64,000 nucleotides of DNA from assembly GCF_050947875.1 (NCBI RefSeq), contig NC_134572.1:119531105-119595104 (forward strand), written 5' to 3'. Each line of letters starts with the position of its first letter. Within the stretch, counting starts at the first letter, position 1. Of the stretch, positions 10,735 to 21,649 are shown in pieces. A model generated the notes under the pieces. The model did no database searches and was not told where the DNA came from. It was given only the letters and a program-made list of their open reading frames with translations. The position numbers were made by a program, and so were the translations under genes. This DNA is from Dermacentor variabilis (taxonomy: Eukaryota > Arthropoda > Arachnida > Ixodida > Ixodidae).

Positions 10735-11005
10735 TGGAATGATCAGAACGGCCGACAGCCCTGCTTGCGGCAACTGCGGCTGCGAGGAGACGATCAAGCA
10801 CCTCCTTAACGACTGTCACGACTGTCTCCATTACAGTGTGACAAAACAAGTGCTCGCAACAGCACTTGAGGAGCTAGGCAATCGCCCCTTCACGGAGGAA
10901 AAAGTCCCAGTTGCTCGCAACAGCACTTCAGAAGCTAGACGATCGCACCTTCGCGGAGGAAAAAGTCTCAGTACGTTTGTCTGGATGGGTTTCAGAACTT
11001 AAAAA
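10735..11005 (+). mobile_element. LINE 3' coding fragment with zinc knuckle
   Basis: The plus strand encodes IRTADSPACGNCGCEETIKH and then LLNDCHDC, a C-C-H-C zinc knuckle with the ETIKHLLxDC pattern found at the C-terminus of RNase H-bearing arthropod LINEs. It continues as VLATALEELGNRPFTEEKV. A 61-bp tandem duplication (10,851-10,911 and 10,912-10,972) repeats the last block and shifts the frame. The following sequence to about 11,215 may be its 3' UTR. It is dead and 5'-truncated. Confidence 0.65.
10851..10972 (+). repeat. 61-bp tandem duplication, two copies
   Basis: TGCTCGCAACAGCACTT starts at 10,851 and again at 10,912. The following block of each copy ends in CGGAGGAAAAAGTC. The copies differ at several positions. 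Because 61 is not a multiple of three, the event broke the LINE frame. Confidence 0.85.
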
Positions 11006-13102
11006 TTCTGCTCCTATACGCTGGAATGTGTGAATTTTGCAGACCGACTGGCTAGAGCTGTAGTGAGTTGCACCGCGGCAATGTGTGAACTTTGCACCTC
11101 CCTCCTCAATTTATTATTCCTTTATTCCTTCTGTCCTCTTTTATTATGTTTACCACTTTTCATGAAAAAAATCGGAGCACTCAACTCCGAGGCCACAACA
11201 CTAGAGGTGAAATAGTTAAGAAATGCCATTCAAATAAAGTAATGTCGAGATAAGGAACACAAATACAACGATAATGTTCGTGAACCCTAAACAACTCACT
11301 AAAATCAAGCCTTGCTCTAATAGATCATTTTCAGTGGACTCATTACTTGTTGCTCGAGCTGCCAGAACGTCCCTTGTCCTTGTGAGGCATCGTGCCGCGC
11401 ACTATATCAAGCGCCAGTGATAGCACCCGAGAAAGTGATCATTCGAAAACTGGGCCCCAAGGGAGGGGATGTATGAGAGTGAGAGATGGAGAGAAAAAAT
11501 AGATAATAAAAAGAATTGCTGCGTGAATATTTCATGCAAGTGGAATTTGCATAATCGCTAGATGGATGGGCACTCTGGTGGCATTATGCGTTTCAGTCAA
11601 CAGCATGCTTCGGTTTTCTCGTTACGCAACTCCTGCGTCAACTCAACGCTACGCTCAGTCGCTGTAGCCGCCCATTCATCGTCCCTTCATCAGAGCTTAC
11701 AAGAAAATTCAACAGTGTGGGCCACAGTTTCTTTCAGTAGGACATTGTTTGTTTTGTTTTCTATATTGTGGTAAGCGGCTGCGAATCAGTAGGCTTGAAC
11801 TGAGAGGAGTCTTACAGCGAAAAGCGATATGCATTCATTCTTTGTTGCGCAAGCTTCTGCCCTCAGAGAAAAGCTAGTTTCGAAATCAGAACTTTGGGAA
11901 AGAATTCACGTGGAATTGAGCGATGTGATATGCTGCAACCGTTTCACCGAGAGCCCTTCTGCGCAACGAGCTATCATGCGCGGGTAACAATGAGGGGAGG
12001 AAACGAAATACCCTATGATAGATTGGGAATTTCGTTATATTTGTTCACGTTCTTATGAAGCGAGTGCTGGCATGTTCTTGGGGTAGAAAGAGCGATGGTT
12101 CAGAACGTTTTTGAAGTGACGCGATTCTTCTTTCACGGACAAAGTAAGGTCGCCAACGATCCTTTTGCATACGGAAAGAATAGACAGCCCCTCTCTATGC
12201 TAATACATGAAAAGTTAAAAAAAAACAACATAATTTGACAAGGATGTCCCCAAATAGAAATGAGGAAGCTCCACCTTGGAACCAACTACAATATTCCTAT
12301 AACTACACGCGGACGACAAAAATGATGTCTTGAAGCAGCCGCGTAATACACACGAATGAAAGGTGTTGTGTTGAAAAGAATGAGATGAAGAAGAGGAATA
12401 AAAAAACGGAATACTCAGTAATTGTTTCATTTTTACTTTATTTAAAGCGTCAGTGATAGGCTCTTACAGTGGTCGCCACTGTCTCTTGAAAAAACGGCTC
12501 CTTTGCGATGCGCACAACGTCATTGAGGTCATGGCCTCCGAAGTACGTGCGCAGACGTCACCATGCTCAGGGTTCGTGTGATGGACCATACCATGGACTT
12601 TCTTACTACAATGAATGGAGGGAACTCCGTTGCTGCAATCCTTAAGCTGCCGTGAAAATGATGGGTAGTACACTGACTTACTTAATCTTTGTTCTTGTTG
12701 CATCATTTGTTGCAATTTTTGCGCAATATTTCTTTATTCTCGATCTCCAATCATAGATTTCAAAGCCCATGAATGATCTTTGCAAATTGCTGCCTTTATA
12801 ACGCCATGTTTGGTTAGAAACTATCTATTTGCAAATCGACAAAGCTTAGGCAAATCCATCTGCTGCTCATAATGTCATGGCCGGATGAACCAGATTGGAT
12901 TATGTGGTGCAGCGTGCCAAAACGACGATTTCATCAAACCGAGTTTCGGGCTCATAAATGGTGTGGAAATTACATGTCGCATTTTGGTGATTACTGTCAG
13001 TACAATTGTGACGCATAAAACGAGTTCTTAACGCTTTTCAATTTATGACTGACAACGCAGTCATAACCAACGCAGTCTCGCAGGCGCTTCAAGTATGTTT
13101 TA
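11006..13102. other. Long stretch without supported genes
   Basis: About 2.1 kb with no recognised domain, tRNA or transposon ends. The minus-strand open stretch at 12,464-12,715 lacks recognisable motifs. A purine-rich patch lies at about 11,460-11,510. This may be old, unclassified repeat DNA or intron. Confidence 0.35.
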
Positions 13103-13130
13103 TATATTATTATTATATAATAATAATATA
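13103..13130. repeat. Perfect 28-bp AT palindrome
   Basis: TATATTATTATTAT is followed immediately by its exact reverse complement, ending at 13,130. The surroundings (13,085-13,160) are also AT-rich. It is probably a decayed AT microsatellite able to extrude as a cruciform. Confidence 0.9.
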
Positions 13131-13319
13131 AGAAAGTATATATTATTACACATCCAAGTTTCTCGTTTAACATGGCTTTATCTTCCGAGTATAATTTAGT
13201 AGCGAATAGTTAAAAGTTCAATAATCGACAAATGGTCATCGAAGCAGAACCTGTGTATAACACAAAACCTGTGTATAAGTAACGCGGTCTTTCTTATGTA
13301 TTGATAATATATAAGCATT

Positions 13320-14960
13320 CTACCAAGTCTCTCATACACGTGAAGTCATGAGGCTAAATGTGTCACAACTTTTCCAGAAAGTACGATGTCCCCTCCGTCT
13401 TTTATCAGTCAACTGCTACTCTATCTTCTGCGCGGGTTCTTCTCGTGAATTCAATTCTTGACGTCGCTCAGTTGTAATAACTGTCTTTTACCCTGTCTAA
13501 TACCCGCACATTTTACGCAATGCGGTGATCGGCACAGAGCAAAATTCTATTATTTCTTTTTCATGAACTATGTCAATATATCTCCTGTACTCTTTTTTGA
13601 ACAGATGATTTAGATCCCAGTTCCCTGTCCTCCATCCTGCCTTATCCATACTTTGGCATGGCTCGAGTTTAGCCTTTCTGATTCGCAATTTAACTCTCCG
13701 AGTTATCCTTCATCCTGATTAACGTTGAAGCGTGGATAAATATACAACCTTCTATTTATACATCTTATTTAGCTTCATGTTATTTCTTTGGTGAATAGTC
13801 TAGGATTTTTCAATGCTTCCAGTTATGTGTTTAAGTATTTGAATTTCTACTCCTTATTGCGTCTATTTCTCTCACCCACTTTCTTAACGTAGCATCAACT
13901 ATACCAGGAAATAACTGACGCAAACGCACAGAAGACGTCACACATGAGGCACAAATATGAAACCAAAAGAAAGCTCTCGCAAAAATAAGTAGAGAAGAAA
14001 TTGCGCTGTATATCTTGTCCGTTGCCGATCGGGAGTCTACGAAACGGAGTCTCGCCCATATTGCTGCTTCTTTCCTTCACTCAACCCTCGCTGCACGCAT
14101 CCTGTCCTCCATTTGCATGTATATTATCTTTTCTGTGCGCCGTTCTTCGAGCCCGCAGCCCACTTATGACCACGAGCTTCTGTTTTTCTCTCGGCCTTTA
14201 TCATTGTGTATTCTGCCCATCCGCCTCCCTTTAGGAACAATTTATAGGCAGTAAAGCTATGCTTAATTGACACGTGCACATCTCCTTTTGGGCAGCTGTA
14301 AATGTGGCCCTCTATATACTCGAACGTAGCTCTAACATGAGCAGCATGCAGAACCACCTATATATACTCGAACGTAGCTCCAACATGAGCAGCGTGTAAA
14401 ACCACCTAAGGACCACTGGTTACATGAGGCAACGAATAATGCTGTTTTAAGCATCGCAACCATACAGAATAACTAGCGTAGAGAATGCGAATTCAGGTGT
14501 TCGCATAGATCTATAGGGCTCAAGAGGATCAACGTCGTTCCTAGAGTGACTAGGTTCCAAACAGCCCGTTGCACTGACTGCTATGGATTGCTATGGAAGG
14601 GCGAAACAGCTAAAAAAACAGATAAATTTGAAGACTTAGGCCTGATAAGCTGGTAGACTGGACGAATAACTGGTGTCACAGCTGGAATGTACAAGACACC
14701 AGCTGCAAGTCACATGTTACATGTATGGCAACTCTATCGTAAAGCTGAACCAAACTGAAATGTTAGGCCGGTCACCAATGAACTTATAAAGCTGACCTGC
14801 CGTGTGTGACAGCACTGGAGGAAAGCTATATTTGCAGGTGCAGGAGGGATGAAGAAATTCAAGGCCCTCTATCACATTCATTGGTTGCTTAATGAGCTCG
14901 AAGAACTGTGGCATAAGTTCCTCAAGCTCGATGAGAGTGGCTTGCGAAGAAACAGTACAC
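13320..14960. repeat. Repeated segment, copy 2 (paralogous to 3,310-5,175)
   Basis: Collinear with copy 1 in the same orientation, about 10 kb away. It includes the RTE scrap at 13,330-13,430 (minus strand, KDGGDIVLS) and the minus-strand open stretches at 14,357-14,124 and 14,989-14,717 that pair with 4,640-4,410 and 5,150-4,990 in copy 1. A minus-strand stretch at 13,690-13,500 (DLNHLFKK, then EIIEFCSVPITAL) matches copy 1 (DLDHVLKK, then EIIDFYSVPVAAL) and so probably reflects ancestral coding sequence. The protein family is not recognised. A 48-bp tandem duplication at 14,313-14,408 is present only here. Confidence 0.6.
14313..14408 (+). repeat. 48-bp tandem duplication within copy 2
   Basis: TATATACTCGAACGTAGCTC occurs at 14,313 and 14,361. 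Each copy runs through ACATGAGCAGC to AACCACCTA with a few differences. Copy 1 of the segment has a single version near 4,605-4,645, so the duplication came after the two segments separated. Confidence 0.8.
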
Positions 14961-15057
14961 AGATACCACGTGCTGCGGCAATCGGCCAAAATGTTTAATG
15001 TTTGCTAAGAATGATGTTCATGTTTAGCGACCGGTTGCAAGAATAAAAGCACATGGT

Positions 15058-15370
15058 CAAGTTGGTTACATTTTCCCCCTGAGACCTTCCTCGCTCAACA
15101 GAAACTTGCGGTGCTCGATGATGCGTATCCCAGAAATCGCGACAATGGCTTGACAGAGGTGGAATCACTCCGAGAAAGTGATGACGGCAAAGAGCACCTA
15201 CAACGCCATGACGACGGTGACAGAAGGACCACGACGAATCGATCACGGTGTTTTGATGACAACAATAAGACGGCGCAGTGATAAGAGCGGCATGACAACG
15301 AAGGAATGATCACAAGGCCATGTGGGTGATAAAATGATTACGGCGTGTTGATGCTGGAGCTCACGTCCAT
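15058..15370 (+). repeat. GATGACG-core repeat element, copy 2
   Basis: Bounded by CAAGTTGGTTACATTTTC (15,058) and GAGCTCACGTCCAT (15,357), with a short degenerate ATGACGACGGTGA-like core between. The boundaries match copies at 7,928-8,690 and, inverted, 18,759-19,084. The core is about 450 bp shorter than in copy 1. Confidence 0.6.
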
Positions 15371-15448
15371 CACAGGCCGGCACAGGACACATTGGCTTGC
15401 AATATATTGTCAAGTGGTAGTGCCGTATAAAGAACACAGTAGCAATAG

Positions 15449-15773
15449 TGTGGAAGACGAAACTAACTTTTATTGGGCGATCCTGTGCCCACAAAAACAG
15501 GCTACACTTAAAGAACGGCGATAGCGGCGAACACAGTCGGCGATCGTCAAAGTCTGATCAGCGGGTCAAGCACGTCGTCTCTTATAGATCAGCCGTCGAA
15601 GGCTCCAGAGTAATTGCTGGGACCCGCGTGCCTTCCACAAAGTTCTACGCCATTCGCGTCGCGCATACATGCAATCTGATTACACAAGGTTCGGCGACGA
15701 CAGCGAATAGAAGCATCCATAACATTCTAGAAACTTCCGATACATGTAGACGCGTCCTGCGCTGAGTGATAAC
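15449..15773 (-). mobile_element. Probable solo LTR, about 325 bp
   Basis: On the minus strand the unit begins TGTTATCACTCAGCG and ends CGTCTTCCACA, the TG...CA ends of an LTR. A TATA-like TATAAGAGACG lies at about 15,584 and an AATAAA signal at 15,473-15,468, about 110 bp downstream, as expected for promoter and polyadenylation signals within an LTR. No internal gag-pol region adjoins it. I do not see a convincing target-site duplication, so the exact ends are uncertain. I recall closely similar sequence as a common tick repeat. Confidence 0.5.
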
Positions 15774-15837
15774 ATTTCTTAGCCGGTAAAAGCGCTCACC
15801 CGTAAAAGATAAACGAGGTCACGTGTCAATATCTGAT

Positions 15838-15839
<2 letters not shown>

Positions 15840-15908
<69 letters not shown>

Positions 15909-15919
15909 TGTGTGTGTGT
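15840..15919 (+). repeat. (TA)33 then (GT)7 microsatellite
   Basis: Sixty-six bases of pure TA dinucleotide (15,840-15,905) run directly into seven GT units. Any open frame through it is a Tyr-Ile artefact. Confidence 0.98.
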
Positions 15920-16879
15920 CGGCCAATCGTTCAAGACAGCAGCTGCAGCCAAAGCGCAAAGTATGGAAAAGAGAGCTATGCTTTAAATGTATTTGTGTAT
16001 TGGGCTTTGGGTTGAATTGGTGCAGCAACAATTATTCCTTCTTGCACAAAGATAGGTGGGTTGTAGGAAATTCACTGTATAAGCGGAATGTGCTCAATTT
16101 CGGAGTCTCGCCCCTAAATGGAAGTTTGCTCATTCAACTGTGCCCATAGACAATTGGTTTTGTTGGAATAAATGCTAGCACAATGCTTCAGGACACCTGA
16201 GTACACGAGAGTTCGTGACATATTCCTCTTTAATCCTCATACATAATGTCTCCCAGTCTCACGGCTTGGATACTTCATAATCATATCGTGGGTTTGGCAC
16301 GTAAAACCCGAGAACTTATTTTTTGCACCACTACTTCTAAGCATAAAGCGAATAGCAGGGGAAATAACGTGACCCTGTTTGTTCATGAGAGCTTGCCTGA
16401 CACATTTCCATATTTAACATTTTTCGCCGAATAAACTTTCTAAGAATCGGCTGTATTCGGGATTTTATGCTACTCCATTTGCTTTGCTTTTAAGACAGGG
16501 TTGCGTAGATCCGCAAGTGTTCAAGATATCTTCTGTCTAGTGCCGTTAAACGACTACTCGATACAAAGTGCCTTAACCGATTATTATGTAATAATAACAC
16601 AAGTGATAAGCTTCTGCAACCTCACTCCCCACCTTCGCAACACGCGAGTGTCTTTATTGGAATCCAATAATTATTGAGCCACACCGTATTCCTAAGGTTA
16701 TGAATACCTTAAGATTTCAACTAGTAAAGTGCCGACCTCATTAGCACAAATGTTTTCAAAGACACCGTTCTTCATGCATCAATTATGCTTTAAATGTTTT
16801 TTAGCAGCCACATGGCACCTACCACATGCCCACTGACTAGAGGTCACTCAACTCCACAAGTCAGGCAATAAGAATATAC

Positions 16880-18150
16880 CTCACAATTACCACCCTATTT
16901 CATTAGGTAGCGTTCTCTGTAAATTACTTGAACACATCCTGTCTGCAAAACTGACCTCGTTCCTCGAATCTAATTCTTTTCGTCTTCTCAACATGTCTTT
17001 CTTAAATCGTTCTCTTGCAAAACCCACCTATTCTCTTTCACTTATAATAAACACTGACTTTTGCGACCACAGTTATTTGGAACCATTGCATCTTTCTTGA
17101 TTACTCGAAGGCATTCGATAAAGTATGTCCCGAACTACTTTTCTTTAGGCTAAACAATTAAATATACCCTCTCCGTTTTCTTAACTGGTTCGAGTATTTC
17201 CAGTCTTCAGTTTGTTGAGTACAATAAGCACCGATCACATATTAATCCCGTCCACTGCGGCCACTTTTAGGTCCAGTCCTGTTGCTTATGTGTATTAAGG
17301 ACCTTCAGTATTTCGTTTTCTCTAACATTCTCTTATTTTATGATGATCGCAATATTTTCCTTGAAATTACTAATAACAGCACCAATGGTCTACAAAGTGA
17401 TCGTGACTCATCATCTAACTGGTGTAACACGTGGTTGATAGAACTGAACCCTAATATGGGAGCCGAGATACGCCTGTAACACGCACCACATTCACCTCTC
17501 CCTGCTATCTTCTTAATAACACGGTTCTAGAATCTCTTCCTGACTACCGATATCTCGACATCCGCGTTACTTCAAATATTTACTGTAAACTGCATATCAA
17601 TAGCATAGTTAACGACGCTAATGCTTGGTTATCTCCGTCGTAAATTTTCTTCTACTCCTTCTTCGCTCATATTTTACTTTAAAAACCTCTCGTCATAACG
17701 ACATTTGGTATACGTGTCATCTATAGTACTTAACTGGCTTATGATAACACCGTTACGTTTATCATTTGCAGGTATGACAGCACAGTTAGCATCACTAGCA
17801 TGGAAAATATATTTGCACTGCCTTCACTTGCATCCCGCCGCACACTTTCTCGCCCTTTATTGCTTCACAAAATTTATTATAATATTCCACAGCTACACTA
17901 TCACCTGATGTCCCCACCAACCTACTTGTATCGATCATGCCAACAAATTCGGTATTGCGCCGTGCCGTATAATCACCTGCCTGCACTAATTTATTCCCCG
18001 AATGTCAAAGGACTCAAATCATGTTTTCTAGTCGGTTGCCTCCATCCAATACCAAGTTTGTTTTCGCGGGATAGTAGCTAACACTGTATACTCCTACCTG
18101 TACCACTCAACTATTTATTGCCGCCTGGCCTTGAGGCTACTAATAAATAG
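16880..18150 (+). pseudogene. CR1-like LINE reverse transcriptase pseudogene
   Basis: A decayed RT and 3' end. Readable blocks in several frames are HPISLGSVLCKLLEHIL (about 16,893), FDKVCP (about 17,115), LNIPSPF (about 17,155), PVLFLMYIKDLQ-like LLMCIKDLQ (about 17,280), FYDD in place of YADD (about 17,338), ELNPNM (about 17,445), YRYLDIRVTSN (about 17,550) and LPSLASRRTLSRPLL plus LMSPPTYL (about 17,818-17,925). The 3' region ends at about 18,150 with a TAATAAATAG tail after CCGCCTGGCCTTGAGGCTAC. Stops and frameshifts are frequent. No RNase H is seen, which fits CR1/L2-type elements. Confidence 0.75.
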
Positions 18151-18194
18151 CACCCTACCATCAGTTGACTAAAAACAGTACTCGACAGGGGGAA

Positions 18195-18216
18195 AAAACG
18201 CCACATTTGGCGTTTT
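18195..18216. repeat. Small perfect stem-loop
   Basis: AAAACGCCA pairs exactly with TGGCGTTTT across a 4-base loop. No associated gene is visible. It lies just past the 3' end of the LINE at 16,880-18,150. Confidence 0.6.
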
Positions 18217-18758
18217 GCCACATATAGTCAAGAAAAGGCGTATAGCTATAAAGTTGAAGACATTACACACCGAAAAATGTACACTTCATATGTTTGGAGA
18301 AAATCAGAGCATTTTATCCTCTCAAAATATTACACTATTGGCAAAGACGGCACATTTATACCATGAACTGATACCACGAAATATCAACAAAGAACATCAC
18401 GAGTAGCGCACGTGCACGAAAAGCAACAATCACAGCGCGAGACAATGTTCACACGTTTTGTACGCACACACGACTACGCCCAGCCACAGCAGACACGAGT
18501 TTTACAGTCTACAACGCCCGCATCTACCTGTAGCGACTGCCAGGTGGCCTGCTGAGCTTGCATATACAGCGTCCTATCACACAGCGCATACCCACAAAAT
18601 GCTCTGGATACATTATGATTCTGGTGGCGTTAAGCTTCTAAAATGATAATCTCTTGTCCAATAGCTCAGGTTGAACTTAGTGCAAATTGTTTCCTGAAGC
18701 TCACTCTGAACTAAATGCAGATCGAGGCGCCTTGAAACAGTAGGTGATGCACATAAAC

Positions 18759-19084
18759 GCGGACGTGAGCTTCAACGGCAACACGCCGTCATTGTCATTA
18801 CAACGCCTTCATGCCATTGTGATATGTATATCACAATGGCATGCCGTTCATTGCCATGTCATCGTCATCTTTCCGCCTTCTCGTGTTGTCGTCACACCGT
18901 CGTGGTCATTTCATCGTCGTCCCGTCCAGTCTGATCATTTTAGCATCGGGATCCCAGCTTCATCATTGCACTGTTACGTAATTTTGTTGTAGTGATCCCA
19001 TGCAGTGTCGTCATCGGCGGCATGTGCATGACCAACAAGCTTATGTGGGGCGAGGTGGTTCCCATTGAATATGTGTCCAACCCG
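18759..19084 (-). repeat. GATGACG-core repeat element, copy 3 (inverted)
   Basis: The reverse complement starts with GGGTTGGACACATATTC and ends with AAGCTCACGTCCGC, matching the bounds of the copies at 7,928 and 15,058. The core on this strand is rich in TCATCGTC. An internal 15-bp-arm palindrome is at 18,811-18,842. Confidence 0.55.
18811..18842. repeat. Near-perfect palindrome, 15-bp arms
   Basis: ATGCCATTGTGATAT and its exact reverse complement are separated by only GT. The arms have no mismatch. It lies inside repeat copy 3 and looks like a local fold-back duplication. Confidence 0.95.
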
Positions 19085-19479
19085 GGTGAGTAACCAAGAA
19101 CAGCCGTTCTCAAGACACACCAATCAAATATTCGCTTGAACAAATTCCCACAGCCATATGGGTTTCGTATACCTTTTTAACGCGAAGCATTCTTTTACAC
19201 CTCCGAGGCACTTTGCGGACCTCTGTAATAAAATGAGGTGCATGGCCGACACTGCAATCGAACCTCTTCTTTCGAGCACGGCAGCCCAATGCTATAACCA
19301 CCTGGCCACAATCGCACGTACACTCATCTCGTGCCTACTAGCTGTTTGAGACGTTGGAACGCGCACCACATGTCATTTTATGGTGTCCTTTCCTCGTGGC
19401 TTCGAGACGCGTTGTTAGATTTCAGCGTCTCCGGGACAGCCAACATTCCCCAGTACTTTCCTCGTAGAAGCTTTTATTT

Positions 19480-19692
19480 TATTCTAAATTCTTAAGCCAC
19501 AACATGAATATGAAGCACGCCGTTGTGGGGGACTACGGAATAAATTGGAGCACTTTAGTTTATATAAAGTCTGCTCCAATTCACGGTACACGCACGTTTC
19601 TGCATTTCGCCCCAATCGAAATACAGTCGCCGCAGCTGAGATTTGTTCTCTTAGTAGTGCAATGCTAAGGCACTAAGCCACCACGGCGGGTA
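19480..19692 (-). mobile_element. tRNA-derived SINE, diverged
   Basis: On the minus strand it begins ACCCGCCGTGGTGGCTTAGTG, an A-box-like start shared with the well-preserved SINE at 27,097-27,337. It continues through GTATTTCGATTGGGGCGAAATG and ends near GTCCCCCACAACGGCGTGC plus an A-rich tail. The B-box region is degraded. It is an older copy of the Ruka-like SINE family. Confidence 0.7.
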
Positions 19693-21649
19693 TCCTCGTA
19701 GCAAGCAGCGCTACGTATATCAACTGTGCGTTGCTGTACCACATTCATGATGGGCCGGGACGAAAAGATTTTAACATACACCTTATGATACAGCCATTGG
19801 TTACGTACGACTGTACAATATAACAATCCTCGTTTGTTTCACTAACACGCCTCCATTATGTGTGTAGAACCCAACAATCGGCATTCCGTAAGCTCGCCTC
19901 GAGCGGCCGGAGTAGAAATGCAGTCGGCGTCACCGTCGTTCATACATAGCTGTTCGCCTTACACAAGCACGCTGGTTAGCCTGATAATGCCAAAAAATGC
20001 TAGATCGCCGGCTGCCAGCCAAATGCTTCGCATAACATCGATTATCGTAATGAGTTTCACAGTGCGATCTGCTTGATGTTTTATTGCGATAACGATTATA
20101 TGGACACTCAGGGCGAATTTCCGCTGTCGTCGTCGCTGTGAGCTTCCGTATGAAATCCAAGTGCGATAAGATTACGGCCGCATATTGTGTAGTGCAAGGG
20201 AAAGCGAAGAAGGATGGTCTTCTCACGCTCGTGCCTTTTCGTGCTCGCATGCGGGCAGCGCGCTGTAGGTAATATGTGGTGGGTTCAAAGGCTAGCCGAC
20301 CCGACATAGCTTCGTGTGCGCTGTGTTCTCGTGCGCCTAGTTCGCGTTGAAGCGACAGGCAGCACGAAGATGAAGAGGAATTCGCTAGCTGCTGCTACCG
20401 CTGTTCATCACGCCAGTGTTCTGAATGAGAATTAGAGGTGTTCACGTTTGCCTGTGCGTGCATGACACAGTGCTTGTTATTTTAGTTAGTAAGCGAATGT
20501 TGACAGCAGTTATAACCCTAATAGAATTACTAACCTTACTGAGTATAGTGGTCTAATAATTTGCCATCGCAATCAATGCTTTGCCTTTCGGGCAAAACTG
20601 CAGTATCTTTCACGTGGAGTTTCATGCTAGACGGGCAGCGCTCGCTCCTACTGTATTCTCTGACAATTTGGAAGAGTGTATGACGAATTTGAAAACAACC
20701 AAGCTGCATAACGCTCGTACTCATTGTGTCACCCACAACTTTTTTGTCTATGAAACCTCAGAACAAGTTTTTTAAGTTTTATTCTTTCAGACATGGGGGT
20801 AGACCGCAGCTAAAAGTTTGAAACGTTGTGTTGACCTCTGATCGCTCTATTTGAGGCTTGATATGCATAGTTGTCGTAGTTCTCATGCGTAGCCACTACC
20901 AACAAGAAAACTCTGGCCATTGCTGGCAGTCGAAATGAAGCATATAAGATTAACAGGGAATATTTCAACAACCTTGGTGACAACTTACAACAAACGATAA
21001 AAAAAATACCCGCAGTGTGAATCCAAGAGCGCTAGCCATGGCCTGTTCATCGAGCGGTGGTGACTTAGTTCTTTCCTACCACGCCGAGCACTCGCAAAGG
21101 TGCTTCCGGAACAACGTCATTCCAACACGTGCAAAGCCGGAGTTACATTGTGAGACGTGGTAAAAGCGCTGAGCAAATCAGGGCAGAAAGCATAAGGTGC
21201 ACTGCAATCTGCAGTCGTTCTCAAATTCCTCTCTCGAAAAGAGAGCTCTGTGCTGCTGTGCCACTAGATGAGTTCACTGCCACAGCAATCGCTGAAGCCA
21301 GCTGGTTATTTTTTTTCTCAAAATTTTGGTACAGCGCATCTCACTATGATATTAATGCGATTAGAATTGTATGCAGCCGGACGTATTCCTCCTCTTTGAG
21401 CTCCCGCTGCTGTTTGCGGCAGGGGCCAGATTAGCTATGTTCATATATTACAGCAGAGCTTCCAGTTGTGAAAATCGCGAAATATCATGAAGGCCCTAGA
21501 AACATGTACTACGTCATCCCTCCGATTAGGGGGCGCCAGATTATAGACGAATGTTTAGCCTTTAATCGCAAATCATAGCAGTAGTAGATTATTCGGTGTA
21601 ATGCTGTTTTATGAGTTTATCGTGTGCTGCCTTGCCAGCATGTCATAAA
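19693..21649. other. Stretch without supported genes
   Basis: About 2 kb with no recognised domain. The GC-rich part at 20,100-20,340 carries an open minus-strand frame without motifs, and its sequence resembles dispersed tick repeats, so I do not call a gene there. Confidence 0.35.

Noticed and set aside
12464..12715. Possible small gene on the minus strand
   Set aside because: No recognisable motif, splice context or promoter; the length is within chance expectation for this region.
19930..20307. 125-codon minus-strand frame
   Set aside because: Arg-rich translation of a GC-rich stretch without domain similarity; it resembles dispersed repeat sequence.
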